64,000 bases of DNA, taken from Roseateles saccharophilus. GTDB taxonomy: Bacteria; Pseudomonadota; Gammaproteobacteria; Burkholderiales; Burkholderiaceae_C. Shown one piece after another: positions 1 to 9,885 of the stretch; the first letter of the stretch is position 1, and each line of letters starts with the position of its first letter. Position numbers and translations under genes: made by a program. The notes below the pieces were generated by a model. The model did not search any database, was not told the origin of the DNA, and worked only from the letters and a program-made list of their open reading frames with translations. Location of the stretch: NCBI RefSeq assembly GCF_004342485.1, contig NZ_SMBU01000018.1:34243-98242 (forward strand), read 5' to 3'.

Positions 1-2
1 CC

Positions 3-827
3 AAGGCGCGCGGCGGCGACATCCGCATGGTCTATTCGGCGGCCGACGCGCTGCAGATCGCGCGCCAGAACCCGCAGCGCGAGGTGGTGTTCTTCGCCAT
101 CGGCTTCGAGACGACGACGCCGCCCACCGCGCTCGCGATCCGCACCGCCGAGCGCGAGGGCCTGGCCAACTTCAGCGTGCTGTGCTGCCATGTGCTGACG
201 CCCTCGGCCATCACACACATCCTCGAAAGCCCCGAGGTGCGCCAGTACGGCACGGTGCCGCTGGACGGCTTCGTCGGCCCGGCGCATGTGAGCATCGTCA
301 TCGGCTCGGCGCCTTACGAGCATTTCGCCGAGGAGTACCGCAAGCCGGTCGTCATCGCCGGCTTCGAGCCGCTGGACGTGATGCAGGCGGTGCTGATGCT
401 GGTGCGCCAGGTCAACGAGGGGCGGGCGGAGGTCGAGAACGAGTTCACCCGCGCCGTCACGCCCGAGGGCAACCTCACCGCCCAGGCCCTGGTGTCCGAG
501 GTCTTCGAGCTGCGCACCAGCTTCGAGTGGCGCGGCCTGGGCGAGGTGCCCTACAGCGCGCTGAAGATCCGCCCCGGCTTTGCCGCCTTCGACGCCGAGC
601 GGCGCTTCGAGCTGGGCTACCGCTCGGTGGCCGACAACAAGGCCTGCGAATGCGGCGCCATCCTGCGCGGCGTGAAGAAGCCGACCGACTGCAAGATATT
701 CGGCACCGTCTGCACGCCCGAGAACCCGGTGGGCTCCTGCATGGTGTCGTCCGAGGGTGCCTGCGCGGCGCATTACTCCTACGGCCGTTTCCGTGACATT
801 CCGGTTCGCGTGGAGGTGACCGCATGA
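3..827 (+). CDS. hypD: Hydrogenase maturation protein HypD (5' end outside window)
   Basis: C-terminal about 275 codons of HypD, the [4Fe-4S] scaffold protein that, with HypC, holds the Fe(CN)2CO unit while the [NiFe]-hydrogenase cofactor is built in the cytoplasm. The reading frame is open from the left edge, so the true start lies outside. Family hallmarks are visible: the FFAIGFETTTP segment early in the fragment, and the late cysteine cluster (CECG, then TVCTPENPVGSCMVS and ACAAHYSYGR) that binds the iron-sulfur cluster and closes the protein. The stop TGA overlaps the hypE start (ATGA), the usual arrangement in hyp operons. The first ATG in the fragment (position 27) is internal and not the real start. 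Confidence 0.96.
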   Translation, partial: KARGGDIRMVYSAADALQIARQNPQREVVFFAIGFETTTPPTALAIRTAEREGLANFSVLCCHVLTPSAITHILESPEVRQYGTVPLDGFVGPAHVSIVIGSAPYEHFAEEYRKPVVIAGFEPLDVMQAVLMLVRQVNEGRAEVENEFTRAVTPEGNLTAQALVSEVFELRTSFEWRGLGEVPYSALKIRPGFAAFDAERRFELGYRSVADNKACECGAILRGVKKPTDCKIFGTVCTPENPVGSCMVSSEGACAAHYSYGRFRDIPVRVEVTA

Positions 828-1879
828 CGAGCATTCGCAAGGACTACACGCGGCCCTTAGATGTCAGGAACGGCCGCGTCGACATGGGCCATGGCGCCGG
901 CGGTCGCGCGGCGGCACAGCTGATCGAGGAGCTGTTCGTCAAGGCCTTCGACAACCCCTACCTGCGCCAGGGCAACGACGGCGCGGCGCTGGACATCCCG
1001 GCCGGCCACCGCCTCGTGATGGCGACCGACGCCCATGTCGTGTCGCCGCTGTTCTTCCCGGGCGGCGATGTGGGTTGCCTGAGCGTGCACGGCACCGTCA
1101 ACGATGTGGCGATGTGCGGGGCCCGGCCGCTCTACCTGACGGCGAGCTTCATCCTGGAGGAGGGCTTCCCGCTGGCCGAGCTGAAGCGCATCGTCGAGTC
1201 CATGGCCGCGGCGGCGCGCGAGGCCGGCGTGCCGGTCGTCACCGGCGACACCAAGGTGGTCGAGAAGGGCAAGGGCGATGGCGTGTTCATCAGCACGACC
1301 GGCCTGGGCGTGGTGCCGCCGGGCGTGGACGTCGGCGGCGCCAATGCCAGGCCGGGCGACGTCGTGCTGCTGTCCGGCACTATCGGCGAGCACGGCGTGG
1401 CGGTGCTGTCGCAGCGCGAGTCGCTGGAGTTCGAGACCACCATCGCCTCCGACACGGCGGCCCTGCACGGGCTGGTGGCGGCCATGCTGGACGCGGCGCC
1501 GGGCGGCGTGCGCGTGCTGCGCGACCCGACGCGCGGCGGCCTGGCCACGACGCTGAACGAGATCGCGCGCCAGTCCGGCGTGGGCATGCTGCTGGACGAG
1601 GCCGCCATCCCCGTGCTGCCGCAGGTGGATGCGGCCTGCGAGCTGCTGGGGCTGGACCCGCTCTATGTCGCCAACGAGGGCAAGCTCGTCGCCGTCTGCG
1701 CGCCCGAGGCCGCCGAGGCCGTGCTGGCCGCGATGCGCGGCCATCCGCGTGGCGCGGCGGCGGTGCGTATCGGCAGCGTCACCGAGGACCCGCACCACTT
1801 CGTGCAGATGGCCACGCGCTTCGGTGGTCGCCGCGTGGTGGACTGGCTCAGCGGCGAGCAGCTGCCGCGCATCTGCTAA
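824..1879 (+). CDS. hypE: Hydrogenase maturation protein HypE
   Basis: Carbamoyl dehydratase, 351 residues. It receives a carbamoyl group from HypF on its C-terminal cysteine and dehydrates it with ATP to a thiocyanate that becomes the CN ligands of the [NiFe] active site. The protein ends in PRIC, so the obligatory terminal Cys351 is present. The N-terminal part has the PurM/SelD-like ATP-binding fold, with MGHGAGGRA, GNDGAAL, a TDAHVVSPLFFPGGD-like segment and GDTKVVEKGKGDG. The start overlaps the hypD stop by 4 nt and the stop is 4 nt before the hypX ATG, so it sits inside one transcription unit with the other maturation genes. Length and ends match the family. Confidence 0.97.
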   Translation: MTSIRKDYTRPLDVRNGRVDMGHGAGGRAAAQLIEELFVKAFDNPYLRQGNDGAALDIPAGHRLVMATDAHVVSPLFFPGGDVGCLSVHGTVNDVAMCGARPLYLTASFILEEGFPLAELKRIVESMAAAAREAGVPVVTGDTKVVEKGKGDGVFISTTGLGVVPPGVDVGGANARPGDVVLLSGTIGEHGVAVLSQRESLEFETTIASDTAALHGLVAAMLDAAPGGVRVLRDPTRGGLATTLNEIARQSGVGMLLDEAAIPVLPQVDAACELLGLDPLYVANEGKLVAVCAPEAAEAVLAAMRGHPRGAAAVRIGSVTEDPHHFVQMATRFGGRRVVDWLSGEQLPRIC

Positions 1880-1883
1880 GACC

Positions 1884-3617
1884 ATGGCCCTGCGCATCCT
1901 GCTGCTGTGCCACAGCTTCAACAGCCTCACGCAGAGGCTGTTCGTCGAGCTCGGCGCGCTGGGCCATGAGCTGTCGGTCGAGTTCGATATCGCGGATCGC
2001 GTCACCGAGGAGGCGGTCGAGCTGTTCCGCCCGCAGCTCGTCGTCGCGCCTTTTTTGAAGCGGCGCATCCCGGCCTCGGTGTGGGAGCGCGTGACTTGCC
2101 TCGTCGTCCACCCCGGCCCGCCGGGCGACCGCGGGCCTTCGGCGCTGGACTGGGCCGTGCTGGAAGGGAGCGCGGACTGGGGCGTCACGGTGCTGCAGGC
2201 CAACGACGAGTTCGACGCCGGCCCGGTCTGGGAGCATGCCCGCGTGGCGATGCGCGCTGCAGCCAAGGGCAGCCTCTACCGCGGCGAGGTGGCCGAGGCG
2301 GCCGTGCAGGCCGTGCTGCGCGCGGTGGTGCGCTTCGCGGCGGGCGGCGCGGGCGAAGTGCCAGTCGGCAGCACATGGCGGCCGGCGATGCCGCAGTCCG
2401 CGCGCCGCGTCGATTGGCAGAGTGACCCGACGGCCCGCGTGCTCGCCAAGCTGCGCAGCGCCGATGGCCAGCCCGGTGTCGCCGACGAGCTGTTCGGCCA
2501 GCCCTGCCACATCGGCGACGGCCACGCGGCCAGCGCGGCGCTGCTGGCCACACTGCCGCCGGGTGCGCCGGGCGAGCTGCTGGCCCGGCGCGACGACGCG
2601 CTGCTGCGCCGCACCGTGAACGGCGCCGTCTGGATCGGCCAGGCACGCGCCGCGGCGGCCTGCGGCGACGGCCCGGCCTTCAAGCTGCCGGCCGCGCTGG
2701 CTTTCGCCGCCCAGGCCGGGGCGCTGCCGGAACTGCCTGCGCCGCTGGAGCGGCCGGACGACGAATGGGGCGAGCTGCGCTATAGCGAGTTCGGCCCGGC
2801 GGATGCGCGCGTGGGCTGCCTGTCCTTCGACTTCCACAACGGCGCGATGTCCACTGCGCAGTGCCAGCGCCTGCTGGCCGCGCTGCAGGAGGTCAAGCGC
2901 CGCGACACGCGCGTGCTGCTGCTGCTCGGCGGGCGCGACTTCTTCAGCAACGGCATCCACCTGAACAGCATCGAGGCCGCCGCGCACCGCCCGGGCGACA
3001 GCGCCGCCGACGAGTCCTGGCGCAATATCAACGCGATGGACGACGTGGCGCTGGAACTGATCACGACGACGGACCGCCTCACGGTGGCCGCGCTGCGCGG
3101 CAATGCCGGCGCCGGCGGCGCCTTCCTCGCGCTGGCCGCCGACGAGGTCTGGGCCCACCGCGGCGTGGTGTTGAACCCGCACTACAAGAACATGGGCAAT
3201 CTCTACGGCTCGGAGTACTGGACCTATCTGCTGCCGCGCCGGCTGGGGGCGGACGGCGCGCGCGCGCTGATGCAACGGCGGCTGCCGCTCGGCGCCGCGG
3301 AGGCTGCCCGCATGGGCCTGATCGACGCTTGCGTCGATGCCGGTGCGGCCGCCTTCGAGGCCGCTGCCGTCAGCGGCGCGCAGGCCCTGGCGCTGTCGCA
3401 CAATCTGGCGCAGCGCGTCGCCGCCAAGCAGGCCGCCCGCGCCGCCGACGAAGCCCGCCGCCCGCTCGCCGCCTACCGCCAGGACGAACTCTCCCGCATG
3501 CACCGCAACTTCTACGGCTTCGACCCCAGCTATCACGTGGCGCGCTACCACTTCGTCCACAAGCTGCCGCAGGCCTGGACGCCGCGGCATCTTGCGGTGC
3601 ATCGAGAACTGCCGTGA
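1884..3617 (+). CDS. hypX: HypX/HoxX, CO-ligand-forming hydrogenase maturation factor
   Basis: 577 residues in two parts. The N-terminal half is a formyl-transferase/10-formyl-THF-binding fold (MALRILLLCHSFNSLTQR, HPGPPGDRGPSALDW). The C-terminal half is an enoyl-CoA hydratase/isomerase-like crotonase fold (GGRDFFSNGIHLN, GNAGAGGAFLALAADEVW). Work on HypX proteins shows that it moves a formyl group from 10-formyl-THF to CoA and decarbonylates formyl-CoA to CO, giving the active-site CO under aerobic conditions. The ATG at 1884 is chosen because it lies 4 nt after the hypE stop and begins the conserved N terminus; the frame stays open upstream only inside hypE. HypX is typical of organisms that mature oxygen-tolerant hydrogenases in air. 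Confidence 0.95.
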   Translation: MALRILLLCHSFNSLTQRLFVELGALGHELSVEFDIADRVTEEAVELFRPQLVVAPFLKRRIPASVWERVTCLVVHPGPPGDRGPSALDWAVLEGSADWGVTVLQANDEFDAGPVWEHARVAMRAAAKGSLYRGEVAEAAVQAVLRAVVRFAAGGAGEVPVGSTWRPAMPQSARRVDWQSDPTARVLAKLRSADGQPGVADELFGQPCHIGDGHAASAALLATLPPGAPGELLARRDDALLRRTVNGAVWIGQARAAAACGDGPAFKLPAALAFAAQAGALPELPAPLERPDDEWGELRYSEFGPADARVGCLSFDFHNGAMSTAQCQRLLAALQEVKRRDTRVLLLLGGRDFFSNGIHLNSIEAAAHRPGDSAADESWRNINAMDDVALELITTTDRLTVAALRGNAGAGGAFLALAADEVWAHRGVVLNPHYKNMGNLYGSEYWTYLLPRRLGADGARALMQRRLPLGAAEAARMGLIDACVDAGAAAFEAAAVSGAQALALSHNLAQRVAAKQAARAADEARRPLAAYRQDELSRMHRNFYGFDPSYHVARYHFVHKLPQAWTPRHLAVHRELP

Positions 3618-5062
3618 TCGCGACGCCGGACCTGCCCTGCGTGCTCGTCGTCGACGACGAGGTGCGCTCGCAAGACGCGATGCGCCGCACGCTGGACGAG
3701 GACTTCACGGTGCTGACCGCCAGCGGCGCCGACGAGGCCCGCGTGCACCTGGAGCGCCAGGACGTCAGCGTGATCCTGTGCGACCAGCGCATGCCGGGGC
3801 TGACCGGCGTGGCCTTCCTGAAGGAGGTGCGCGAGCGCTGGCCCGACACGGTGCGCATCGTCATCTCGGGCTACACCGACTCCGAGGACATCATCGCCGG
3901 CATCAACGACGCCGGCATCTACCAGTACATCCTCAAGCCCTGGATCCCCGCCCACCTGCTCGACACGGTGCGCAATGCCGCCGAGGCGCGCACGTTGCAG
4001 CGCGACATGCACCGGCTGGACCTGGAGCTGCGCACCAGCACGCCGGTGCTGCGCCAGCGCGCCGAGCGCAAGCTGGAGCGCGCCCGCGCCACCTTCGACT
4101 TCGACCGCATCGAGCGCCTGCCCGGCAGCCCGATGGACGCCATCTGCGCGCTGGCCGAGCGCATGGCGCGCGTGGACCTGAGCGTGCTGGTGCAGGGCGA
4201 GTCCGGCACCGGCAAGGAGCTGCTGGCGCGCGCCATGCACTACGCCAGCCCGCGCGCGGCCGGCGCCTTCGTCGTCGAGAACTGCGCGGCGCTGACCGAC
4301 ACCCTGCTGGAGTCCGAACTGTTCGGCCACAAGCGCGGCGCCTTCACGGGCGCCTTCGACGACCACGTCGGCCTGTTCCAGCGCGCCGACGGCGGCACCA
4401 TCTTCCTGGACGAGATCGGCGAGACCTCGCCGGCCTTCCAGCTGCGCCTGCTGCGCGTGCTGCAGGAAGGGGAGGTGAGGCCCGTGGGCGCGACCCGCGT
4501 GGTGCCGGTGGACGTGCGCGTGATCGCCGCCACCCACCGCGACCTGGAGCAGCGCGTGCGCGAGGGCCTGTTCCGCGAGGACCTCTACTACCGCATCGCC
4601 TGCGTCACGCTGACCATGCCGCCGCTGCGCGAACGCAGCGGCGACATCGCCCCCATCGCGCGCCGCCTGCTGGCCGACGTGGCGCCCGCGCTGGGCCGCA
4701 GCGAGGCGCGCCTAGGCGACGACGCGCTGGCCGCGCTGCTGGCCTATCCCTGGCCCGGCAATATCCGCGAGCTGCGCAACGAGATCTCGCGCGCCGTCGC
4801 GCTGAGCGATGGCGACGGCATCGGCGCCGCGGCCTTTTCGTCGCGCGTGCTGCAGGGCCAGGCCGGGCGCTGCGTGCAGGCCCAGTCGGCGGCGCTGCCG
4901 CTGAGTGGCACCCTGGTCGAGCGCCTCGACGCCGTGGAGGCCATGCTGCTGCGCGAGACCCTGCTGCGCCACCGCTGGAACAAGACCCGGGCCGCGCTGG
5001 AGCTGGGCCTGTCGCGCGTGGGCCTGCGCGGCAAGATGAAGCGCTTCGGCCTGGAGGACTGA
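3614..5062 (+). CDS. hoxA: HoxA, NtrC-family response regulator of hydrogenase genes
   Basis: 482-residue sigma-54-dependent activator, starting at a GTG whose last bases form the hypX stop (GTGA overlap). Receiver domain at residues 8-125 with acidic pair D14/D15 and probable phosphoacceptor D57 (ILCDQRMPG). AAA+ domain about 165-400 with Walker A GESGTGKE (195-202), the sigma-54-contacting GAFTGA loop (242-247) and DEIGETS. A Fis-type helix-turn-helix closes the protein (NKTRAALELGLSRVGLRGKM). In Cupriavidus necator the unphosphorylated form activates hydrogenase operons and HoxJ phosphorylation turns it off in the absence of H2. The next three genes encode that sensing pathway, so the same role is inferred here. 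Confidence 0.94.
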   Translation: MIATPDLPCVLVVDDEVRSQDAMRRTLDEDFTVLTASGADEARVHLERQDVSVILCDQRMPGLTGVAFLKEVRERWPDTVRIVISGYTDSEDIIAGINDAGIYQYILKPWIPAHLLDTVRNAAEARTLQRDMHRLDLELRTSTPVLRQRAERKLERARATFDFDRIERLPGSPMDAICALAERMARVDLSVLVQGESGTGKELLARAMHYASPRAAGAFVVENCAALTDTLLESELFGHKRGAFTGAFDDHVGLFQRADGGTIFLDEIGETSPAFQLRLLRVLQEGEVRPVGATRVVPVDVRVIAATHRDLEQRVREGLFREDLYYRIACVTLTMPPLRERSGDIAPIARRLLADVAPALGRSEARLGDDALAALLAYPWPGNIRELRNEISRAVALSDGDGIGAAAFSSRVLQGQAGRCVQAQSAALPLSGTLVERLDAVEAMLLRETLLRHRWNKTRAALELGLSRVGLRGKMKRFGLED

Positions 5063-5064
5063 CC

Positions 5065-6078
5065 ATGACGACGAAGCCGGCCTTCAATGTGCTGTGGCTG
5101 CAGTCCGGTGGCTGCGGCGGCTGCAGCATGTCGCTGCTGTGCGCCGACACGACCGACTTCCACGGCCAGTTGCGCGATGCCGGGATCAACTTGTTGTGGC
5201 ACCCGTCGCTGTCGCTGGAGACGGGCGGCAGCGTCGTCGCACTGCTGAACGATGTGCTCGAAGGCCGTGTGCGGCTGGACGCGCTGTGCGTGGAGGGTGC
5301 GCTGCTGCGTGGCCCCAACGGCACGGGGCGCTTCCATGTGCTGGCCGGTACCGGCCTGCCGATGATCCACTGGGTGCAGCGCCTGGCCGAGTGGGCCGGC
5401 GTCGTCGCGGCCATCGGCAGCTGCGCGGCCTGGGGCGGCGTGACGGCCGGCGGCGCCAACCCGACCGATGCCTGCGGCCTGCAGTACGAGGACGAGCGCA
5501 TCGGCGGCCTGCTGGGCGCGGGCTTCCGCTCACGCGCGGGCCTGCCGGTGGTGAACGTGGCCGGTTGCCCGACGCACCCGGGCTGGGTCATCGACACGCT
5601 GATGGCCCTGGCCGCGGGTGAGCTCGGTGCCGACGCGCTGGATGCCTTGGGCCGGCCGCGCCTGTATGCCGACCAGCTCGTGCACCACGGTTGCACCCGC
5701 AACGAGTTCTACGAGTTCAAGGCCAGCGCCGAAAAGCCGTCCGACCTGGGTTGCATGATGGAGCACATGGGCTGCAAGGGCACCCAGGTGCATGCCGACT
5801 GCAACACGCGGCTGTGGAACGGCGAGGGCTCGTGCACGCGCGGCGGCTATGCCTGCATCGCCTGCACCGAGCCGGGCTTCCAGGAGCCCGGCCATCCCTT
5901 CCACCAGACGCCCAAGATCGCCGGCATCCCTATCGGCCTGCCCACCGACATGCCCAAGGCCTGGTTCGTCGCGCTGGCCTCGCTGTCCAAGTCGGCCACG
6001 CCCAAGCGCGTGAAGCTCAACGCGACGGCCGACCACCGCGTCGTCACGCCGGCCATCCGCAAGACAAGACTGAAATGA
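5065..6078 (+). CDS. hoxB: Regulatory [NiFe]-hydrogenase small subunit (HoxB/HupU)
   Basis: 337 residues; electron-transfer subunit of the cytoplasmic H2 sensor. It starts directly at WLQSGGCGGCSMSLL (C17 and C20 bind the proximal 4Fe-4S cluster) with no twin-arginine signal peptide, which separates it from energy-generating membrane-bound hydrogenases. Further ligands lie in GSCAAWGG, VAGCPTHPGW, and the C-terminal series HHGCTRNEF, GCMMEHMGCKG, CNTRLWN and GYACIACTEPGF for the medial and distal clusters. There is no C-terminal membrane helix. It begins 2 nt after hoxA and overlaps hoxC by 4 nt (ATGA), implying coupled translation of the two subunits. Confidence 0.95.
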   Translation: MTTKPAFNVLWLQSGGCGGCSMSLLCADTTDFHGQLRDAGINLLWHPSLSLETGGSVVALLNDVLEGRVRLDALCVEGALLRGPNGTGRFHVLAGTGLPMIHWVQRLAEWAGVVAAIGSCAAWGGVTAGGANPTDACGLQYEDERIGGLLGAGFRSRAGLPVVNVAGCPTHPGWVIDTLMALAAGELGADALDALGRPRLYADQLVHHGCTRNEFYEFKASAEKPSDLGCMMEHMGCKGTQVHADCNTRLWNGEGSCTRGGYACIACTEPGFQEPGHPFHQTPKIAGIPIGLPTDMPKAWFVALASLSKSATPKRVKLNATADHRVVTPAIRKTRLK

Positions 6079-7535
6079 CTCGCCTGATCGTCGGCCCCTT
6101 CAACCGCGTCGAAGGCGACCTCGAGGTCACGCTGGACGTGGCCGAGGGCCGTGTGCGCGCCGCGCATGTGAATTCGCCGATGTACCGTGGCTTCGAGCAG
6201 ATCCTGCAGGGCAAGGCGCCGCACGACGCGCTGGTCTATGTGCCGCGCATCTGCGGCATCTGCTCGGTGTCGCAGTCGGTGGCGGCGGCGCATGCGCTGG
6301 CCGACCTGTCCGGCGTGGCCATGCCGGCCAATGGCCGCCACGTCACCAACACCATCCTGGCCATCGAGAACCTGGCCGACCACCTGACCCACTTCTACCT
6401 GTTCTTCATGCCCGACTTCGCCCGCGCCGCCTACGCTGGCCGGCCCTGGCATGCCGATGCGGTGGCGCGCTTCCTGCCCGAGCGCGGCGAGCAGCTGCGC
6501 AAGGCCATCGCCGCGCGCCAGCGCTGGTTCGAGCTGCTGGGCACGCTGGCCGGCAAATGGCCGCACACCCAGAGCCTGGAGCCGGGCGGCTCGTCGCGCG
6601 CGGTCGAGTCCTCGGAGCGCACGCGGCTGCTGGCGCGGGTGCGCGAGTTCCGCGGCTTTCTGGAGCGCGAGCTGTTCGGCGGCACGCCGCTGGAAGCCTT
6701 CGATGCGCTGGCCGACGAGGCGGCGCTGTGGGCCTGGCATGCCCGCGAGCCCGCGCGCGGCGACTTCCGGCTCTTCCTCAGCGCCATGCTGGACCCGGCG
6801 CTCGCCGCACTGGGCCCCGGCCCGGGCCGCTACCTCAGCTATGGTGCCTACCCGCGCCCCGAGGGCGGCCACGCTTTTGCCGCCGGCGTGTGGGACGCTG
6901 CGCTGGCGCAGCTGCGGCCGCTGGACACCACGGCCATCACGGAGGACGCCACGCACGCCTGGCTGCAGGACGGCGGCGGCCCACGCCATCCGCGCGTGGG
7001 CCTGACCGAGCCCGAGGCCGACAAGCCCGGCGCCTACACCTGGAACAAGGCGCCGCGCCTGGCCGGCCAGGTCGTCGAGACCGGCGCCATCGCCCGCCAG
7101 CTCGCGGCCGGCCATGCGCTGGTGCATGACGCGGTGCGCCGCCACGGTGGCTGCGTGTTCACGCGCGTGCTGACGCGCGTGCTGGAGCTGGCGCGCGTGC
7201 TGCCGCTCATCGAGGCCTGGCTGCAGGCGTTGCAGCCGGGGCAGGCCTATTGCGAGAACGCGCCGCTGCCGCAGGAGGGCGACGGCAGGGGCCTGAACGA
7301 GGCTGCGCGCGGCGCGCTGGGGCATTGGGTGTCGGTGCGCGGCGGGCGCATCGCCAACTACCAGATCGTGGCTCCCACGAGCTGGAACTTCTCGCCGCGC
7401 GACGCCGCCGGCACGCCCGGCGCGCTGGAGCAGGCCCTGGTGGGCGCGCCGGTGCAGGACGGCGAGGACACGCCGGTGGCCGTGCAGCACATCGTGCGCT
7501 CCTTCGACCCCTGCATGGTCTGCACCGTGCACTGA
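6075..7535 (+). CDS. hoxC: Regulatory [NiFe]-hydrogenase large subunit (HoxC/HupV)
   Basis: 486 residues; carries the Ni-Fe active site of the H2 sensor. The N-terminal motif reads RICGICSVSQ (58-67): both cysteines C60 and C63 are kept, but the histidine normally ending RxCGxCxxxH is Gln67, as described for regulatory hydrogenases. The C-terminal motif DPCMVCTVH (478-486) is the very end of the protein, so the extension that an endopeptidase removes from other large subunits is absent and no such protease is needed. Together with the signal-less HoxB this identifies a cytoplasmic sensor rather than a catabolic enzyme. The start overlaps the hoxB stop; hoxJ follows after 10 nt. Confidence 0.95.
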   Translation: MTRLIVGPFNRVEGDLEVTLDVAEGRVRAAHVNSPMYRGFEQILQGKAPHDALVYVPRICGICSVSQSVAAAHALADLSGVAMPANGRHVTNTILAIENLADHLTHFYLFFMPDFARAAYAGRPWHADAVARFLPERGEQLRKAIAARQRWFELLGTLAGKWPHTQSLEPGGSSRAVESSERTRLLARVREFRGFLERELFGGTPLEAFDALADEAALWAWHAREPARGDFRLFLSAMLDPALAALGPGPGRYLSYGAYPRPEGGHAFAAGVWDAALAQLRPLDTTAITEDATHAWLQDGGGPRHPRVGLTEPEADKPGAYTWNKAPRLAGQVVETGAIARQLAAGHALVHDAVRRHGGCVFTRVLTRVLELARVLPLIEAWLQALQPGQAYCENAPLPQEGDGRGLNEAARGALGHWVSVRGGRIANYQIVAPTSWNFSPRDAAGTPGALEQALVGAPVQDGEDTPVAVQHIVRSFDPCMVCTVH

Positions 7536-7545
7536 CCTGACCACC

Positions 7546-8928
<1,383 letters not shown>

Positions 8929-9042
8929 GCGGTTGCGTCGTCGTTGGGGGATCCCTTGCGGCTTCGGCGTCGCCACGCCACTGCGTTCAGCGCATGGCGC
9001 CGCAGGAGAAGCCGGGCGCCCCCGGGAGGGCTGGCGAATCCC

Positions 9043-9861
9043 TCAGTTCGGCCGGATGCTGCCGCCCAGGCTGCCCGGCGGATAGCTGTCGTTGAACAGC
9101 TGCCAGACCCGGCCCGTCTTCGCCGCCTGGCCGAAGGCCTGGCGCAGCGTGCGCCGGTCGGCCTCGCTGAGGCGCAGGCGCGACAGATAGACGCCGCTCT
9201 CCGACCAGCCCAACTCCTCCAGCGGTTCGCTGCGCACCTGCTTGAGCAGCGGCGCGAGATCGGGCTCGGTGATCAGCGTGCTGACGAAGATGGACGCCGT
9301 CATGACGCTGGCCTGGGCGATGCCCAGGCGCAGCGCGCGGGCCACGCCGGCCGCGTCGGCCTCCTCGACGAGGCGTTTCTGCTCGCGCAGCGTGGCCACC
9401 GCGCCGTCGTAGGCCGTGCCGAAGGAGAAGCCGCGCACGACGGCGAGCCTGTAGTCGGACCGGGCGACGAGCTCGGCCAGCGAGCGTGGCGCGGGCCGCT
9501 CGCGCGACAGCATCAGCAGGCTGGCACGCACCTGGATCAAGGGCACGAACTCGCCGTCCTGCTCGCGCGCCGGCGAGGCCGATGCGGGAATCAGCAGGTC
9601 GGCCTCGCCCGCCTCGAACATCTTCAGCAGCCGTGCCCGCGGCACGCGGCGGATCTGGAACTCGCAGCCCGCGCTGGCGGCCAGCTCGCGCAGCAGTGTC
9701 GGGTAGATGCCGCCGGCGCGTTCGCCGTCGAAGCTGACGCTCAGGCCGATGGGGGCCATCGGCACGTCGATGGATCGCTGGCAGCCGGCCTCGGCCCAGG
9801 CCGCGGTCAACCCGGCGATCGCGCACATGCCCCGCAAGCCTGATCGCAACATCGCGTTCAT
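9043..9861 (-). CDS. Periplasmic solute-binding protein, amino-acid type (SBP_bac_3-like)
   Basis: 272 residues with an N-terminal export signal (about 1-25, ending near TAAWAEAGC). The rest follows the polar-amino-acid binding-protein pattern: YPTLLRELAASAGCEFQIRRVPRARLLKMFEAGEADLLIPAS, then LAVVRGFSFGTAYD, and a C-terminal ADRRTLRQAFGQAAKTGRVW helix. Segments here are quoted only as landmarks. There is no permease or ATPase gene of the same family beside it, so it could serve a distant transporter or act in sensing. It is convergent with hoxJ and lies 24 nt upstream of the region containing the next - strand gene's stop. The ligand cannot be told from sequence. Confidence 0.78.
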   Translation of the reverse strand: MNAMLRSGLRGMCAIAGLTAAWAEAGCQRSIDVPMAPIGLSVSFDGERAGGIYPTLLRELAASAGCEFQIRRVPRARLLKMFEAGEADLLIPASASPAREQDGEFVPLIQVRASLLMLSRERPAPRSLAELVARSDYRLAVVRGFSFGTAYDGAVATLREQKRLVEEADAAGVARALRLGIAQASVMTASIFVSTLITEPDLAPLLKQVRSEPLEELGWSESGVYLSRLRLSEADRRTLRQAFGQAAKTGRVWQLFNDSYPPGSLGGSIRPN

Positions 9862-9885
9862 GCGCTTTGCCCCATGGTCTCCGGG

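Noticed and set aside
857..2266. Long antisense frame across hypE and hypX
   Set aside because: No domain, composition typical of a reversed high-G+C gene; the + strand genes are unambiguous.
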